Numbered from the stretch's first letter, positions 39,781 through 52,352 are shown. The stretch: 64,000 bases of DNA from Macrotis lagotis (GCF_037893015.1 NC_133661.1:186611203-186675202); one strand, 5' to 3'. The notes: a model not told the origin generated them from the sequence alone. Program-made: numbers and translations.

Positions 39781-40525
39781 TTATTTTTTTAATTAAAAAT
39801 TTTATTTTGAGTTTTACAATTTTCCCCCCAATCTTACTTCCCTCCCCCCACCACCCCCACAGAAAACAATTTGTCAGTCTTTACATTGTTTCCATGTTGC
39901 ACATTGATCCAAATTGAGTGTGATAAGAGAGAAAAAATCATATCCTTAAGGAAGAAACATAAAGTATAAGAGATAACAAGATCAGACAATGAGATATCAG
40001 GTTTTTTCCCCCTAAATTAAAGGGAATAGTCCTTGGTCTTTGTTCAAACTCCATGGTTCTTTATCTGGATATAGATGGTATTCTCTATTGCAAACAGCCC
40101 AAAATTGTCCCTGATTGTTGCACTGACGGAATGAGCAAGTCCATCAAAGTTGATCATCACCCCCATGTTGCTGTTAGGGTGTACAGTGTTTTTCTGGTTC
40201 TGCTCATCTCGCTCAGCATCAGTTCATGCAAATCCCTCCAGCCTTCCCTCAATTCCTGTCCCTCCTGGTTTCTAATAGAACAATAGTGTTCCATGACATA
40301 CATATACCACAGTTTGCTAAGTCATTTTCCAATTGAAGGACATTTTACTTAATTTCCAATTCTTTGTCACCACAAACAGGACTGCTATGAATATTTTTGT
40401 ACAAGTGATGTTTTTACCCTTTTTCATCATCTCTTCAGGGTATAGACCCAGTAGTGGTATTGCTGGATCAAAGGGTATGCACATTTTTGTTGCCCTTTGG
40501 GTGTAGGTCCAAATTTCTCAGGAGA
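39781..40525 (-). mobile_element. L1 3' end in reverse, nested in half-L1 ORF1
   Basis: On the minus strand it matches the fragment at 15835-16550 through the ORF2 C-terminal end and the 3'UTR. It splits the ORF1 string 'gataatttaaaaattattgg' that is intact at 6101-6120, which defines the insertion point. Confidence 0.85.
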
Positions 40526-41205
40526 CATCATTTAAAAATTATTGGACTATCTGATTCAACCCCCCAAAAAGAGCCTATATCTCATTTTTTCAAAAAATTC
40601 TCCAGGAAAACTGCCCCGATATCCTAGAAGCAGAGACCAAAATAGAAATGGAAAGAATCCAATGATCGCCTCCTGAAAAAAATCCCAAAATGAAAACTGC
40701 CAGGAATAGTATAGCCAAATTTCAGAACACCCAAGTCAAGGAGAAAATATTACAAGTAGCCAGAAAAGAACAATTCAAATACCATGGAAATACCATCAGG
40801 ATAACACAAGATTTAGCAGCTTCTACCTTAAGGGATTTTAGGGGTTGGAATATGATATTCCAGAAGGCAAAAGAGCTTGAATTAAACCAAGAATTAACTA
40901 CCCAGCAAAACTGAACAGACACTTCCAGAGGAAAAGATGAGCATTCAAAGAAAAAAGAGGATTTTCAAATTTTCCAGATAAAACAACCAGCACTCAACAG
41001 AAAGATTGATCTTCAAGTCCAGGACTCAGGTGAAGCATAGAGAGTATGGGAAGGGTAAATCACAAAGGATTTAATGATGTTGAACTGTTTTTATTCCTGC
41101 ATGGAAAGATAATATTGATAACTCATATGAATCTTCTCATTTATTGGGGCAGTTAGAAGGGGGATGTATAGACTAGGTGCAGGAGGGAGTTGAATTTGAA
41201 CTTGT

Positions 41206-43261
41206 CCTTTGTTATTGAAGAAAACCAAAATGGCATCACTGTGTTTGAGAGGAATTAGGGCTGAGCAGACCAATATGAGTTCAGAATGCTCAACCACAGA
41301 TTGGGCACAAATGGGCACAAATAGTCCATGTGAATACCTGAGGTACTTACTCTAAACTTTCATATGTCATTTTTTGTTGAGTCCCTTTCTGTACTCCCTT
41401 AACCTTTCCTGAGGTGAGGATTGAAAGAGCAGGAGACAAGGAAGACAAGTTCTCCCTTTGTGCACCAAGGTCTCCAAGGTTTCTGTTTATCTACCAAAAC
41501 ACCAGTGCTTAAATACCTTCCCAGTCTCTAATCCACTCCCACTCCCATGGCACTTAGTAAGATAAGACTCTGGTGGTCAAGGACACCAGGTGAAGATAAT
41601 TTACAGTGCACCCACACACAACAGTCCCTAACATTTCCTTTGAGCTGCTTCAGTTCTATCTTCCTCATAAATGAGGGCACAACATGCTGGGCAGTCCTAC
41701 GCCATTGTGTCCCATTCTGTACAATCAGTTCTAAAGTTCTTCAGTGAGCCCTTCAGGGTGTCTCAGTATCACTTCTTCTGATCCCTTTGTGAGCTCCTGC
41801 CCTGTGTAAGTTCTCCATAAAATAGTGTTTTGAGCAAACTTATGTCTGGCATTCTAATGTGTCCAGTCTTTCATAGTTATACTCTCTGTAGTAATGTTGG
41901 AATGTTAGTCAGTTTAGCTTGAGAAAGGACTTAATGTCTGGTATCTTCTCCTGCCAGGTGACCTTTAGAATCTTCCTAAGACAATTCAAATGGAAGTAAT
42001 TCAGTTTCCTGACATGGAGCTAGTAGACTGTCCATATAGCAATGAGGTTAGCATAATGGCTCTCTAGACCTTCTGTTTGGTAGTTAGTATGATACCTCTT
42101 CTCACCCATACTTTCTTTTGGAGCCTCCTAAATACTGAGCTAGTTCTGGCAATGCATGTGTCAAGCTCGTTGTCAATGTGTGCCTCCTTGGAAAGGACAC
42201 TACCAAGGTAAGTGAACTTGTCCACAGTACTTAAAACTCCATTTGTTGTAATCAATGGTTACACAAATGTATGGTGTAGTGCTGAATGATGGAGCACCTG
42301 TGTTTTCTTAGTGTTAATTGTTAGAACAAAATTAGCACAAGCAGCAGAGAATCGATTCATTCTTTAGGGCATCTCAACTTCAGAGGATATACCAAGTGCA
42401 CAATCATCTGCAAACAGAAGATCATGCACCAACACTCCCTCCACTTTGGTCTTGACTTGTAGCCTTTTCAAATTGAAGAATGTGTCATCAGTGAAGTAGC
42501 TTACCTTGAGGCCATGTTCATCCTCAGTGAAGGCATTTGATAACATGGCTGAAAACATCATGCTAAAAAGTACAAGTACAAGTACAAAAAGTACAAAAAA
42601 CAAAGACACATCCTTGTTTCACTCTATTGGTGATAGGGAAATCTTGAGAGTATCATCCACTATCCAGAACCTGGACAAACATGCTGTCATGAAAGTGATG
42701 TATAGTAATGCTGAACTTCTCCGGGCAACCAAATTTTGACATGATTTTTCAGCAACCCTCACAAGTGATATTATCAAAGTCTTGATCAGATCTCAACTGT
42801 TGTATACAGACTTCTGTTCTGTTTCTGGTGTATTTTTCTGGAGTTGTCAGGCAGCAAAACCATATCAACTTTCTGAAGCTATACTGGCTCTCAGAGAGGT
42901 GACCATCTTCCAGGTGAAGGATCAGTCTATTAAAAAGGACTCTGGTAAGAATCTTTACATAGCTGTGTGGCCTTGGGCAAGCCACTTAACCCCATTGCCT
43001 TGCAAAAAAACTTAAAAAAAAAACCCAATCTTACCAGCAATGAATAAAGAGATCTACCCCTGTGATTGTCACAGGACAATCTATTCCCTTTACCTTTACA
43101 GAAATGAACAATGGAATTCTTGGGAGATATCCTCTTCAGGTCATATAACCTGGAAAATTTCAGTCTATTTTCAATGAGCAATGGACCCCCCACTCACCTT
43201 GTCAATCTCAGCACCATGTGCTTGAAAGGAGCCTAATGACATTCAAAACCTCTTCTTGATT
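41206..43261 (-). mobile_element. RTE-like LINE (reverse transcriptase and 3' region), broken
   Basis: On the minus strand it shows reverse-transcriptase remnants in order: ILTRVLFNRLILHLEDGHLS (about 42950), FSMMFSAMLSNAF and LQVKTKVEGVLVHDLLFADD (about 42430-42560; contains the catalytic FADD), then VDKFTYLGSVLSKEAHID (about 42200). The 3' part follows to 41206. The sequence type differs from L1. I place it near RTE elements with only moderate confidence. Frameshifts and stops make it inactive. A SINE fragment is nested at 42953. Confidence 0.7.
42953..43023 (+). mobile_element. 5'-truncated tRNA-derived SINE
   Basis: Only the last part of the WSINE-like consensus is present (agctgtgtggccttgggcaa to an A-rich tail). 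It is flanked by 'aatctttac' and 'aatcttac', so the truncation occurred at insertion. Confidence 0.8.
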
Positions 43262-46200
43262 CTAATCTCAGACAAAGTAAAAGCAAAAAATCAATCTCAT
43301 TAAAAGGCATCAGGAAGGAAACTACATCTTCTTAAAAGGCACCATTGGAAATGAAGCTATAACATTACTAAAGATGTATGAACCTAGTGGGATAGCTTCC
43401 AGATTCCTGGAGGAAAAGTTGACTGAATTACAAGGAGAAATAGACAGCAAAACTTTAATAATGGGAGACTTCAACCTCCCTCTCTCATAACTAGATAAAT
43501 CTAACACCAAAATAAACATGAAGGAAGTTTAAAAAGCTTAGATATGATAGACCTCTGGAGAAAACTTAATGGGGACAGAAAAGAATATGCTTTTTTCTTG
43601 GCAGTATGTGGCATTTTCACCAAAGTTGACCTTGTACTAGGGCACAAAAACCTTAAAATCAAATGCAGAAAGGCAGAAATAATAAATATACACTCCTCAG
43701 ACCATTATGCAATAAAAATTACATGTAATAAAGGCTCAGGGAAAGCTAAACCAAGAACTAATTGGAAATTAAATAACTATATCTTAAATAATGGGTGGAT
43801 CAAACAGCAAATGATAGAAATAATCAATAATTATATCCAAGAAAATGATAATGAAAAGATATCACACCAAAATGCAGCCAAGGAAGTTTTAAGGGGAAAC
43901 TTTATATCTCTAACTACCTATATGAATAAAATAGAGAAAGAAGAAATCAATGAATTGGGTATGCAACTAAAAAACATAGAAAAAGAACAAATTAAACATT
44001 CTCAATTAAATACCAAACTAGAAATTCTGAAAATCAAGGGAGAGATTAAGAAAAAGAGAAAGCAAAAAAACCATTGCACTCATAAATAAAACTAAGAGTT
44101 AGTTTTATGAAAAAGCCAATAAACTGGACAAACTTCTGGTTAATCTGATTTAAAAAAAAGAGAGAAGATAACCAAATAACCAGTATCAAAAATGAAAAGG
44201 ATGACCTATCCACCAATGAGAAGAAAATTAAAGAGATAATTAGGAGCTACTTTGCCAAATTGTATGCCAATAAATTGAACAACTTGAGTGAAATGGATGA
44301 ATATTTACTAAAATACAAATGGATCAGATTAACAGAAGAGGAAATAAATTACTTAAATAACCCCATTTCAGAAAAAGAAATTGAAGAAACCAATAATAAA
44401 CTCCCTAAGAAAAAGTTTCCAGGTCCAGATGGATTTACAAGGGAATTCTACAGACATTTAAGAAAAAATTAACTCTTATTCTACATAAACTATTTTTCAA
44501 AATAGGGGAGGAAGGAGTTCTACCAAACTCCTTTCATGACAGCAACTGATACCTAAATCAGGAAGAACCAAAACAAAGAAAATTATAGACCAATCTCCCT
44601 AATGAATATTGATGCAAAAATCTTAAATAAAATTTTAGCAATGAAACTACAGCAAGTTATTACCAGGATAATATACCATGATCAGATTGGATTTATACCA
44701 GGCAGGCAGGGTTGGTTCATCATTAGGAAAACACTCAACATAATTAAACACATCAACAGTAAAATCAACAGAAACCATATGATTATCTCAACAGATGCTG
44801 AAAAAGCCTTTAATAAAATACAACATCCATTCCTATTAAAAACACTAGGAAGTTTAGGAATAAATGGAGTTTTCCTTAAAATAACAAATAGTATCTATCT
44901 AAAAACCATCACCAAACATTATCTGTAACAGGAATAAACTCAGACCATTCTCAATAAAATCAGGGGTGAAATAAGGATGCCCACTATCACCATTACTATT
45001 CAATATTGTATTAGAAATGCTAGCAGAAGCAATAAGAGAAGAAAAAGAAATTGAAGAAATTAGAATAGGCAATGAGGAAGCATAACTTTCACTCTTTTGC
45101 ATATGATATGATGGTATACCTAGAGAACCTCAGATAATGATCTAAAAAACTCCTTGAAACAATGAACAAATTCAGCAAAGTAGGAGTATATAAAATAAAC
45201 CCACATAAATCATCAGCATTTCTATATATGAATAACAAAGCCCAAGAATAAGAGATAGAGAAACTCCATTTAAAATAACTAGATAACATTAACTACTTGG
45301 GAATCTACCTCCCAAGACAAACTCAGAAATTTTATGAACACAATTATAAAACTCTCCTCACCCAAATACAGTAAGTTCTAAATAATTAGAAAAATGTCAA
45401 ATGCTTATGGTTAGGTCAGGCTAATATAATAAAAATGACAATTCTACCCAAATTAAATTACTTATTCAGTGCCATACCAATCAAACTACCAAATAAATAC
45501 TTTACCAAGTTAGAAAAAAAAATAGTAACAAAATTCATCTGAAGTAACCAAAGGGCAAGAATAGAATAGCAAGGGAACTGATGAAAAAAATGTAAAGGAA
45601 GGTGGCCTAGCTCTACCAGATCTAAAACCATACTATAAAGCAACAGTCATCAAAACTGCCTGGTACTGGTTAAGAAATAGAGTAATGGATCAGTGGGTTA
45701 GGATAGGTTCAAAAGAAAGTGCAGTAAATGACTACAGCAATCTACTATTTGACAAACCCCAAAACATCAGCTGCTTAGATAAGAACTCACTATTTGACAA
45801 AAATTGTTGGGAAAATTGGAAAATGATATGGCAAAAACTAGGCATAGATCAATGTCTCACACTCTATACCAAAATAAGATCAAAATGGGTACAAGATTTA
45901 GACATAAAGAGCAATAATATAGGTAAGTTAATAAACCAAAAAATATTCTATCTGATCTATGGAAAGGGGATAAATTTATAACCAAACAAGAATTAGAATA
46001 CATTATAAACTACAAAATGAATGATTTTTGACTACATTAAATTAGAAAGATTTGCACTAATAAAATCAATGCTTCCAAAATCAGAAGAAAAGCAGAAAAC
46101 TGGGAAACAATCTTCACAACCAGGAGTTCTGATAAAAGTCTCATTTTTAAAATATAAAGAGAATTACATCAAATCTATAAGGTCACAAATCATTCCCCAA

Positions 46201-47570
46201 TTAATAAATGGTCAAAGGATATAAACAGACAGTTTTCAAAGGAAGAAATTAAAGCTATATATAGGCATATGAAAAAATGTTCCAAACCACTATTGATTAG
46301 AGAAATGCAAATTAAAACAACAATGAGGTATCATCCGACACCACTTAGATTAGCCCAGATGACCAAAAGGGAAGATGATCAACTGTAGAGGCCACTCAAG
46401 CAAGTTTGGAATCAAGAGGCCAATTTTGGCTAAAATAACCTGAGCTCTGATGACCCTTGAACTGAAAGCTTCCATGGAACTCTGATTTGATAACACAACT
46501 GTGTCTTTCTTGGCCTCACTATTCGATAAGCCCTGTTTCCTAACTTCTTGACCTGAGTCACATCCTGCTGGGTTAATTCCTGCCCATAACAAAGTTACAT
46601 CACTGTTTTTATTCTGTATGCTAATTTTGTGGTTTTCTTCTATAAGAACTATTTGATGTTATCAATAAACTGACTCTGTCAGATGTTCTGATGACACCCC
46701 CCATCTGTGTGTTAATGTATTTTCTTTTCTCTCCTGAACTGAATCCATCCCTTACTGGACAGGGGATTGCTACAATCAATGTTGGAGAAGTTGTGGGCGG
46801 ATTGGGACACTGATGCATTGTTAGTAGAGTTGTGAACAGATCCAACCTTTCTGGAGAGCAATATGGAACTATGCCCAAAGAGCAAGTTCCTACTCTTTGA
46901 CCCAGCAATTCCAGTTCTAGGTCTATATCCAGAAGAAATTATTTTAAAAATGGGAAAAAAATATTCATAGCAGCTCTTTTTGTAGTGGCAAAGAATTGGA
47001 AATTGAGAGGATGGCCATCAATTGGGGAATGGCTAAACAAGTTATGGTATATGAATACTATGGAATATTATTGTTCTATAAGAAACCATGAATGGTCAGA
47101 CTCTAGAGAAACATGGAATGACTTGTGGAATCTAATGCTGAGTGAAGGCAGTAGAGTCAAGAGAACAATGTACACATCAACAACATTATGAGATGAACAA
47201 CCTTGATAGACACAACTTCTCTTGATAATCCAGAGAGCTAGGACAACTGAATTAGACTTGTAGTGATCTATATTATCCCCAAAGAGAAGAAGAAAAATAA
47301 AACAAAACACAAAGGAAAAAAACACCCCTACTGAATTTGATGAACACTATAAAAATTATCTCAGGTATCTCTTTCCCTTTAATCCTAATTCCTCATGCCA
47401 AAAAGTACTAATTTGTAAATATGTTTTATAAAATATGTATGTAAAATGCTAACCTGACTGCTCCCTACTGAAGGGAGTGAGGTGGGAAGGAAGGGTGAAG
47501 GGAAATTTTGTAACTTGGAAATATACATGTACAGATAGATGAGAATTTTAAAAAAATAAATTAAAAAAAA
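43262..47570 (+). mobile_element. Nearly complete L1 ORF2 region and 3'UTR, inactive
   Basis: Runs in L1 order. The endonuclease domain includes TLIMGDFNLPLS (about 43455) and the SDHYAIKI string near 43700. A linker follows, then the reverse transcriptase with [10 protein letters not shown] (about 44430), [12 protein letters not shown] (about 44690) and [13 protein letters not shown] (about 44785). The catalytic FADD region near 45090-45105 carries a frameshift and reads AYD. The C-terminal region follows, then the 3'UTR and an A-rich end. Many stops and frameshifts break it into frames of up to 181 codons. A solo LTR is nested at 46384-46774. Confidence 0.93.
46384..46774 (+). mobile_element. 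Solo LTR (391 bp) nested in L1
   Basis: Bounded by inverted ends TGTAG...CTACA and flanked by 'atcaac' (46378-46383) and 'atcaat' (46775-46780), a 6-bp target duplication with one change. Inside are a TATA-like 'ttctataagaac' and an AATAAA (about 46664) followed by a T/G-rich area, the usual LTR order. The interrupted L1 string 'gatgatcaatgctggagagg' is intact at 17715-17734, confirming insertion. No internal viral genes are present. The retroviral family is not identified. Confidence 0.8.
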
Positions 47571-47589
47571 CCCCAAAGTCATCATGATC

Positions 47590-47900
47590 CAACATAGAAA
47601 GACAGTCTAGACAACTGGTGATGGTTCTAGATGCAGTGGATGATCTTGGTGTCATTGATGTCTAACCAAACCCTAAGTGCTCCACAGCACCTGTTTCAGT
47701 TGACGTCATGGCTGTTGAATGAATTGTTCCCATCCACCCATTCTACCAGCAGAAGACTTCACATGTTTAGGGCAGACCCCACCCCCCACCCCCAGGCGAA
47801 TTTGAGACTCCTTCATTTACCCTCAACTTGGCTTAGCAGTTTACCAGGGGTGTAGCTGCTGTGCATACTACTTCTTGGAGCCACAGGTGAGAGTTAAGTG
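47590..47900 (+). repeat. LINE-derived SINE-like repeat
   Basis: A distinct block (gaagacagtctagac-like start; 'gatgatcttggtgtcattga'; 'actccttcatttaccctcaa') whose style I associate with repeats mobilised by RTE-type LINEs in marsupials. The match is from memory of pattern only. Confidence 0.4.
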
Positions 47901-47930
47901 GCTCAGGTGGATTCAAAGGTGGAAATTAGC

Positions 47931-48660
47931 CCTGAGAATAAATAGTTCAGCAGACCTAACACAAAGGTTCTAGTCTTCCTTGGGTGATGAAGGAATGTCC
48001 TGGGAGAAAGAGAAAGGAGAGGTAGAATGAGGCAAGAAAAAAACTTTTGAAGCAGAGTGGAAGAGGAGGAAAGTGAGGAGGGGTGAGTGAGTCTTACTCT
48101 CATTGGAAATGATTCAGAGAAAATAAATAAATACACACTCAATTGGGTATACAAATCTATCTTACCCTAGAGGAAAATAGTAAAGGAAAGGGATAAGAGA
48201 AAGGGGACAGAGGAAGGGAGTAGGTGATAGAAGAGAGGGAAGATCATAGGGGAGGGCAATCAGATGCAAGACACTTTTGGGGGGAATAGTATGAAGGGAA
48301 ATACAGCTAACAATAGGAACTGTGGAAAAAAATATTGAAGCAATTTCTCTGATGGACTTATAACAAAGAGTGCTATCCATTTCAAAAAACAGCTGATAGG
48401 GTCAGAATACAAACTGAAACATAATTTTTTTCTCATTTTTTTCTTGAGGTTTCTCTTTCTTTGGGGGGAGGGGTTACAACATGACTATTGTAGCAGTTTT
48501 TTTTCATGGCTACACATTTTTACCTACACCAAGCAATTTGCTTTCTCAATGAGGGGAGTGGGGTCAGAGGAAGGGAATGAATTTGGAACTCAAGGTTTTG
48601 GAAGTAAATGTTGAACTGGGGGGAGGATTAAAAATAAACAAATAATAAATAAATAAAAAT
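47931..48660 (+). mobile_element. 3' end of the half-L1-like family
   Basis: Purine-rich 3'UTR that parallels 6820-7565: 'gagtcttactctcattggaa', 'acactcaattgggtatacaa', 'gatggacttataacaaagag' and 'ggtcagaatacaaactgaaa', ending in AAATAA repeats. This third copy shows that the 3'UTR is a consistent part of the family. Confidence 0.7.
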
Positions 48661-48706
48661 TCTAAAAAACCCAACTCCAGCAGAAAGAATTAAAAGAATA
48701 ACTCAG

Positions 48707-48858
48707 GTGGGGCGGCTAGGTGGTGTAGTGGGTAAAGCACCGTCCCTGGAGTCAGGAGTACCTGGATTCAAATCCGGTCTCACACACTTACTAATTACCT
48801 AGTTGTGTGACCTTGGGCAATCCACTTAACCCCATTGCCTTGCAAAAAAACCTAAAAA
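48707..48858 (+). mobile_element. tRNA-derived SINE with 15-bp target duplication
   Basis: WSINE-like copy; 'aaaagaataactcag' occurs at 48692-48706 and 48859-48873. Confidence 0.9.
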
Positions 48859-49081
48859 AAAAGAATAACTCAGAAGTATATTAGTCAATTAGGAAAAATA
48901 AAGGACCTAGGGGTAGATTGATTAGATTCTGAGAGTAGTGGGGGTGGGGGAGAGATAGGATAAAATATAAGGAGATGGAACTTGCTATTTTTGAGAAAGC
49001 TTGAAATAGTATGAGAATTACCAAAATGGGGCAAGAAACAATTTGTGAGCATATACTTACAAAAGGAACTGATAATAAATA

Positions 49082-49101
49082 AATATATATATATATATAT
49101 T
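49082..49101. repeat. Short (TA)n run
   Basis: Ten TA units in AT-rich DNA. Confidence 0.8.
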
Positions 49102-49337
49102 ATAATATCAGTGAAATGCAATATCTCTGGAGCATAATAAAAGCAAATGTGGTATGTCTGTACTTAAAAAAAGAACTGAACTCTAAAAAAGATAGCATGA
49201 AATGATCTCCCAGAATGGCCAAATAATAAATAATTACCACTTTTATCTTAGCAGTGAGTAGAACAAGCCAAGTAGATCTTGGATTGTGGAAGTACTCAAC
49301 CAACACATCCCTAATGTGAATGTCAAAATGCAGAGGT

Positions 49338-49340
<3 letters not shown>

Positions 49341-49373
<33 letters not shown>
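49341..49373. repeat. (CA)n microsatellite
   Basis: Sixteen uninterrupted CA units. Confidence 0.95.
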
Positions 49374-49375
<2 letters not shown>

Positions 49376-49379
49376 CTAC

Positions 49380-50690
49380 ACATCTGGAGAGAAGAACCAA
49401 GTAGCATAACTAAGAAAATCCAGGACCTCCAACCTGATGAAGTGCAGCGGTTCCACAGTTAGTCAATTCCTGTATATTCTGCTTCTTTGTCCCTCCCCTG
49501 TCTTTCTGCTAACCAGCCTAAGGGATTTCATCTTGCACAGGGATAATTAGAATTTGCACATACCATTGCAAATGGAAAATTTTCATTTGGGGAATTTCTT
49601 GGAAAAAGGAACAAAGATGTACTCTGCATGTTTCCTGTGATAACAGTGTTCAGGAATCTTGTTGACTAAAGAAGAATGAGAACAAAGTCTTGCTTACATA
49701 GTTTTCCAAATAGACACAGGGATTAAATATTCACTTTTCTGCAAACTATGCTTTTCTGCAAAATCACCCAGAAGAGAGATAGTTTATATATGTAATTATT
49801 TATACAGATAAATCTTTTCATATGTACTTATTAAATTAAATATGCAATAATGAATTTCAATCCTCACCAATAAACTCTTCAAAGTATGCCTGTATTTATA
49901 GGCAAAGTTATAAATTATTCTCCTATATAAAAATGGTAATGCTTAACCGACCTAGTTATAAACAACATTCCCCTTCACATATTCCAATCCCAGTTACTAC
50001 TTATGGTCAGAGCTCTCCTCTTTTCTCCTGCAGTGATTTGGGACTAGGCTCCCTCTGTATCTCGATCTACTTTGCTTTTAAGGCTCACCCAACAACAATA
50101 ATAAAGAGAAACTCATTGTGACGTTGAACAACAGTAGTAGTACTTTATTTATACGGAAAGGGAAAAGATGATCTCCTAATAAGGGTTCCTTTTAGGACTG
50201 AAATGAAAACGGGAGAGGAAGGATTAGCAAAAAAAGTTTACAGATTTATTTAATCATTAGATTCATTTCTGATAAGAAATCAATTTAACAAGAGTTTACT
50301 GGGTTCCTACTATGAACTGGCTACCGAACTAGACTCCAGAGTGGGGAAAAGATAATTTTAAAAAGGACAAGTAGATGAAGACAAGCTATGCTTGAATTGT
50401 GGTCTTTAGGGCTCCGCACTTTGGTCCACAAAAGAATCAGTGAGAAAGACATAAAACCGAAGAGTGAGAGGACGATAATAGGAGGTGTTAGGAGATGAAG
50501 GGGAAAAGTTAGACGTGTACTTATATATAACTGCTATGGATGTGTATTCGTGTGTGATGTGTATGTGTACATCTTGGTGTGTCTGTGACTGTGTGTATTG
50601 GGGAGGGGCCTAAATTTGAGAGGCAATTATAGATCACAGGAGTCTTCTGTTAAATTTGCTCGGAACTAGGGAGATCTTTGTTCTTTCAGC
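49380..50690. other. Intergenic, downstream side of the ANG promoter candidate
   Basis: No gene found. A MIR-like fragment lies at about 50270-50350 and a TG-rich patch at 50545-50605. If the promoter candidate is right, this is the first intron of ANG/RNASE4. Confidence 0.4.
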
Positions 50691-50711
50691 CTGGAGATAC
50701 GCCCTCTTTAC

Positions 50712-50967
50712 CAGTCTAACTCTCAGAAATTTGTATTTACATCTTTGTTGGCTCCAAGATGGGAGTGACTCTGGCACGGCTTTGAGGGATTGCCTTGGGT
50801 CTGGACGCCAGGAATCACTAAATGGAAAACTCTGTGGAGTCCAGGAACCGGGATACCTTCAGAGGGCAGCAGAGGACTGGGGAAAGGAATATATTTAGAG
50901 TTGGGTAGAAGTTGTAATTCCAAGGGGCGAGACAGAGCTGACTTGAAAGTAGGAAGCGGGGCGGGGG
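50712..50967 (-). promoter_or_regulatory. Candidate shared ANG/RNASE4 promoter and first exon
   Basis: Locally GC-rich in an AT-rich area. On the minus strand there is a GC-box pair CCCCCGCCCCGC (50956-50967), then a TATA-like CTAAATATATTCC (50887-50899), so a start near 50860 would be expected. A consensus donor ACTG|gtaaag follows at 50712/50711, giving a possible exon of about 150 nt. The tRNA-Pro gene lies 200 bases upstream. In human a tRNA-Pro/Pol III element lies next to the promoter shared by ANG and RNASE4. Position and motifs are seen; the function is inferred. Confidence 0.4.
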
Positions 50968-51165
50968 AAAAGGAGGGCCGGCCTGAGGTTGTGAAGAACC
51001 TCAAAATAGAATCTTAGTAATGAGGTTCCCAATGCTTTCCTTTTGCTCACACTAATAATATGTTTCCTTTTAGCATGGAAGACTGGGATATAAGAAAAGT
51101 TTTGATAGACTTCGTTATATGTTTGAGAAAAGAAAAACCCAAAGTAAGGGAGAAAAAATAAAACA

Positions 51166-51237
51166 GGGCTCGTCCGGGATTTGAACCCGGGACCTCTCGC
51201 ACCCAAAGCGAGAATCATACCCCTAGACCAACGAGCC
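51166..51237 (-). tRNA. tRNA-Pro (anticodon TGG)
   Basis: A 72-nt tRNA. The acceptor stem GGCTCGT pairs with ACGAGCC and the discriminator is C. The anticodon loop TTTGGGT lies between CTCGC and GCGAG; the T-loop B-box is GGTTCAAATCC. There is no intron. A T4 run right after the 3' end (51160-51163) serves as Pol III terminator. It differs from the tRNA-Pro at 61681 only in the anticodon wobble base. All structural positions look functional. Confidence 0.97.
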
Positions 51238-51259
51238 AGTTACAAGAGCCTCTAAGTAA

Positions 51260-51830
51260 ATGTCTTTTGTGTCATATACACATGCGTTTTGTTTTCTACT
51301 TTAAACTAAATAATTTGATTTTTTTCTTTTCTTTTCTTATATCTCATCTATTTTATCCTGCCACAATATAGTTTACTCCTTCCCTGTTCACATTACCTCT
51401 CTCTGCCTTTGCCCATACCCATCTTCATTGATTGATTCCACTTCTCTCAGTTCAACTCTGGCATAAATTGTCAGAGGGATAATGACTAGTACCTAGATAA
51501 AAGATAGAAGGAAAATGGAGGAATAGCGTGAAAACTACGAATTTAATTTTTGCAGCAGGAATAAGATTCTTGAATTCAGGGATCAATTAACTACAATTTC
51601 TGTCTGCTCCCTGTCATGTAAGCAAATGAAAATCAGGTAGCCCAATACTGGACAGACAACAAACGGTAGGGACTAAGCCTTTCCCTCCAGTGTGGAAACA
51701 TTAGTTTTCCTGTCCTCTTTAACTTAGGATAGATTCCAACAACAGAAAAGTTCCATGTAGCATTTGCTCATTCTCGGGAGTGGAACCATCACCCTTTAAT
51801 GAAACAGGCTGGCAAAGAAGGAAACTTCCT
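51260..51830. other. Intergenic, nothing recognised
   Basis: No gene or named repeat seen between the tRNA and the GTA microsatellite. Confidence 0.5.
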
Positions 51831-51833
51831 TGC

Positions 51834-51895
51834 GAGTAGGAGTAGGAGTAGTGGTAGTAATAAAAGTAGTAGTAGTAGTAGTAGTAGTGGTAGTG

Positions 51896-51930
<35 letters not shown>

Positions 51931-51962
51931 TGTAGTACTTGTCTTACTAGTTGTAGTAGTAA
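51834..51962. repeat. (GTA)n trinucleotide repeat, imperfect
   Basis: GTA/AGT units with GGA, GGT and ACT interruptions over about 130 bases. The poly-Ser and poly-Leu frames are artefacts. The 110 bases after it resemble those after the GTA tract at 53466. Confidence 0.95.
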
Positions 51963-52343
51963 TTTAAAAGACATGCAATTGAATTGAGACATTTGAAAAG
52001 CCCACCCCCAAAATGAACTATTTCATGAGTCCTTAAAAATATGCTGTTTCCAGCCTCTACTTTTGCTCTGGTGGTTCCCCCCCTTCCACCCATATCTGTG
52101 GTCTAAATCCTGCCCACCTCACAAAGACAAGCTCAAATGTTGCCTTTTCCCAGAAACCACCCTTGATCTTCTAGCAGAATGTGATCTTACCTTGCATGGA
52201 ACCCTTAAAACACTTAGATCTTTCTCTTATGACTTGGAGACTGTGAAGGGATTTGAGATCATCTTGTCCACCAACCTGCCTGTTATATGGATCTATTCTG
52301 CCATAATCCTAATAGATGATCATCCAGCATGTGCTTGATGGGA

Positions 52344-52352
<9 letters not shown>

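Larger units (their letters stand above)
38158..41205 (+). mobile_element. Second ORF1-only (half-L1-like) LINE, interrupted
   Basis: Opens 'ggcagggggacagaaccaag'/'atggcagaat', the same kind of 5' start as at 4797. Remnants of ORF1 run from an ATG at 39098 (MSKQQKNPTIDNYFGPMEH, then stop) to the same 'caggtgaagcatag' end at 41040. The same early 3'UTR follows, up to 41205, where it is cut off. A SINE (39248-39422) and a reversed L1 end (39781-40525) are nested in it. ORF1 is badly broken. Confidence 0.72.

Noticed and set aside
41547-43015. Possible functional reverse transcriptase gene
   Set aside because: The FADD motif is present but frames are fragmented and reversed within a worn LINE copy.
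43544-44089. 181-codon frame as a possible host gene
   Set aside because: It is the endonuclease/linker part of an inactive L1 ORF2, with LINE sequence continuing on both sides.
49321-49380. Regular repeats as a CRISPR array
   Set aside because: These are dinucleotide microsatellites in a mammalian genome with no spacers.
50656-51017. Overlapping frames near 50.7-51.0 kb as a gene
   Set aside because: Frames occur on both strands of a GC-rich patch; promoter-like motifs explain it better and no domain is seen.
51789-51992. Poly-Leu and poly-Ser frames
   Set aside because: Translation of the GTA triplet repeat.
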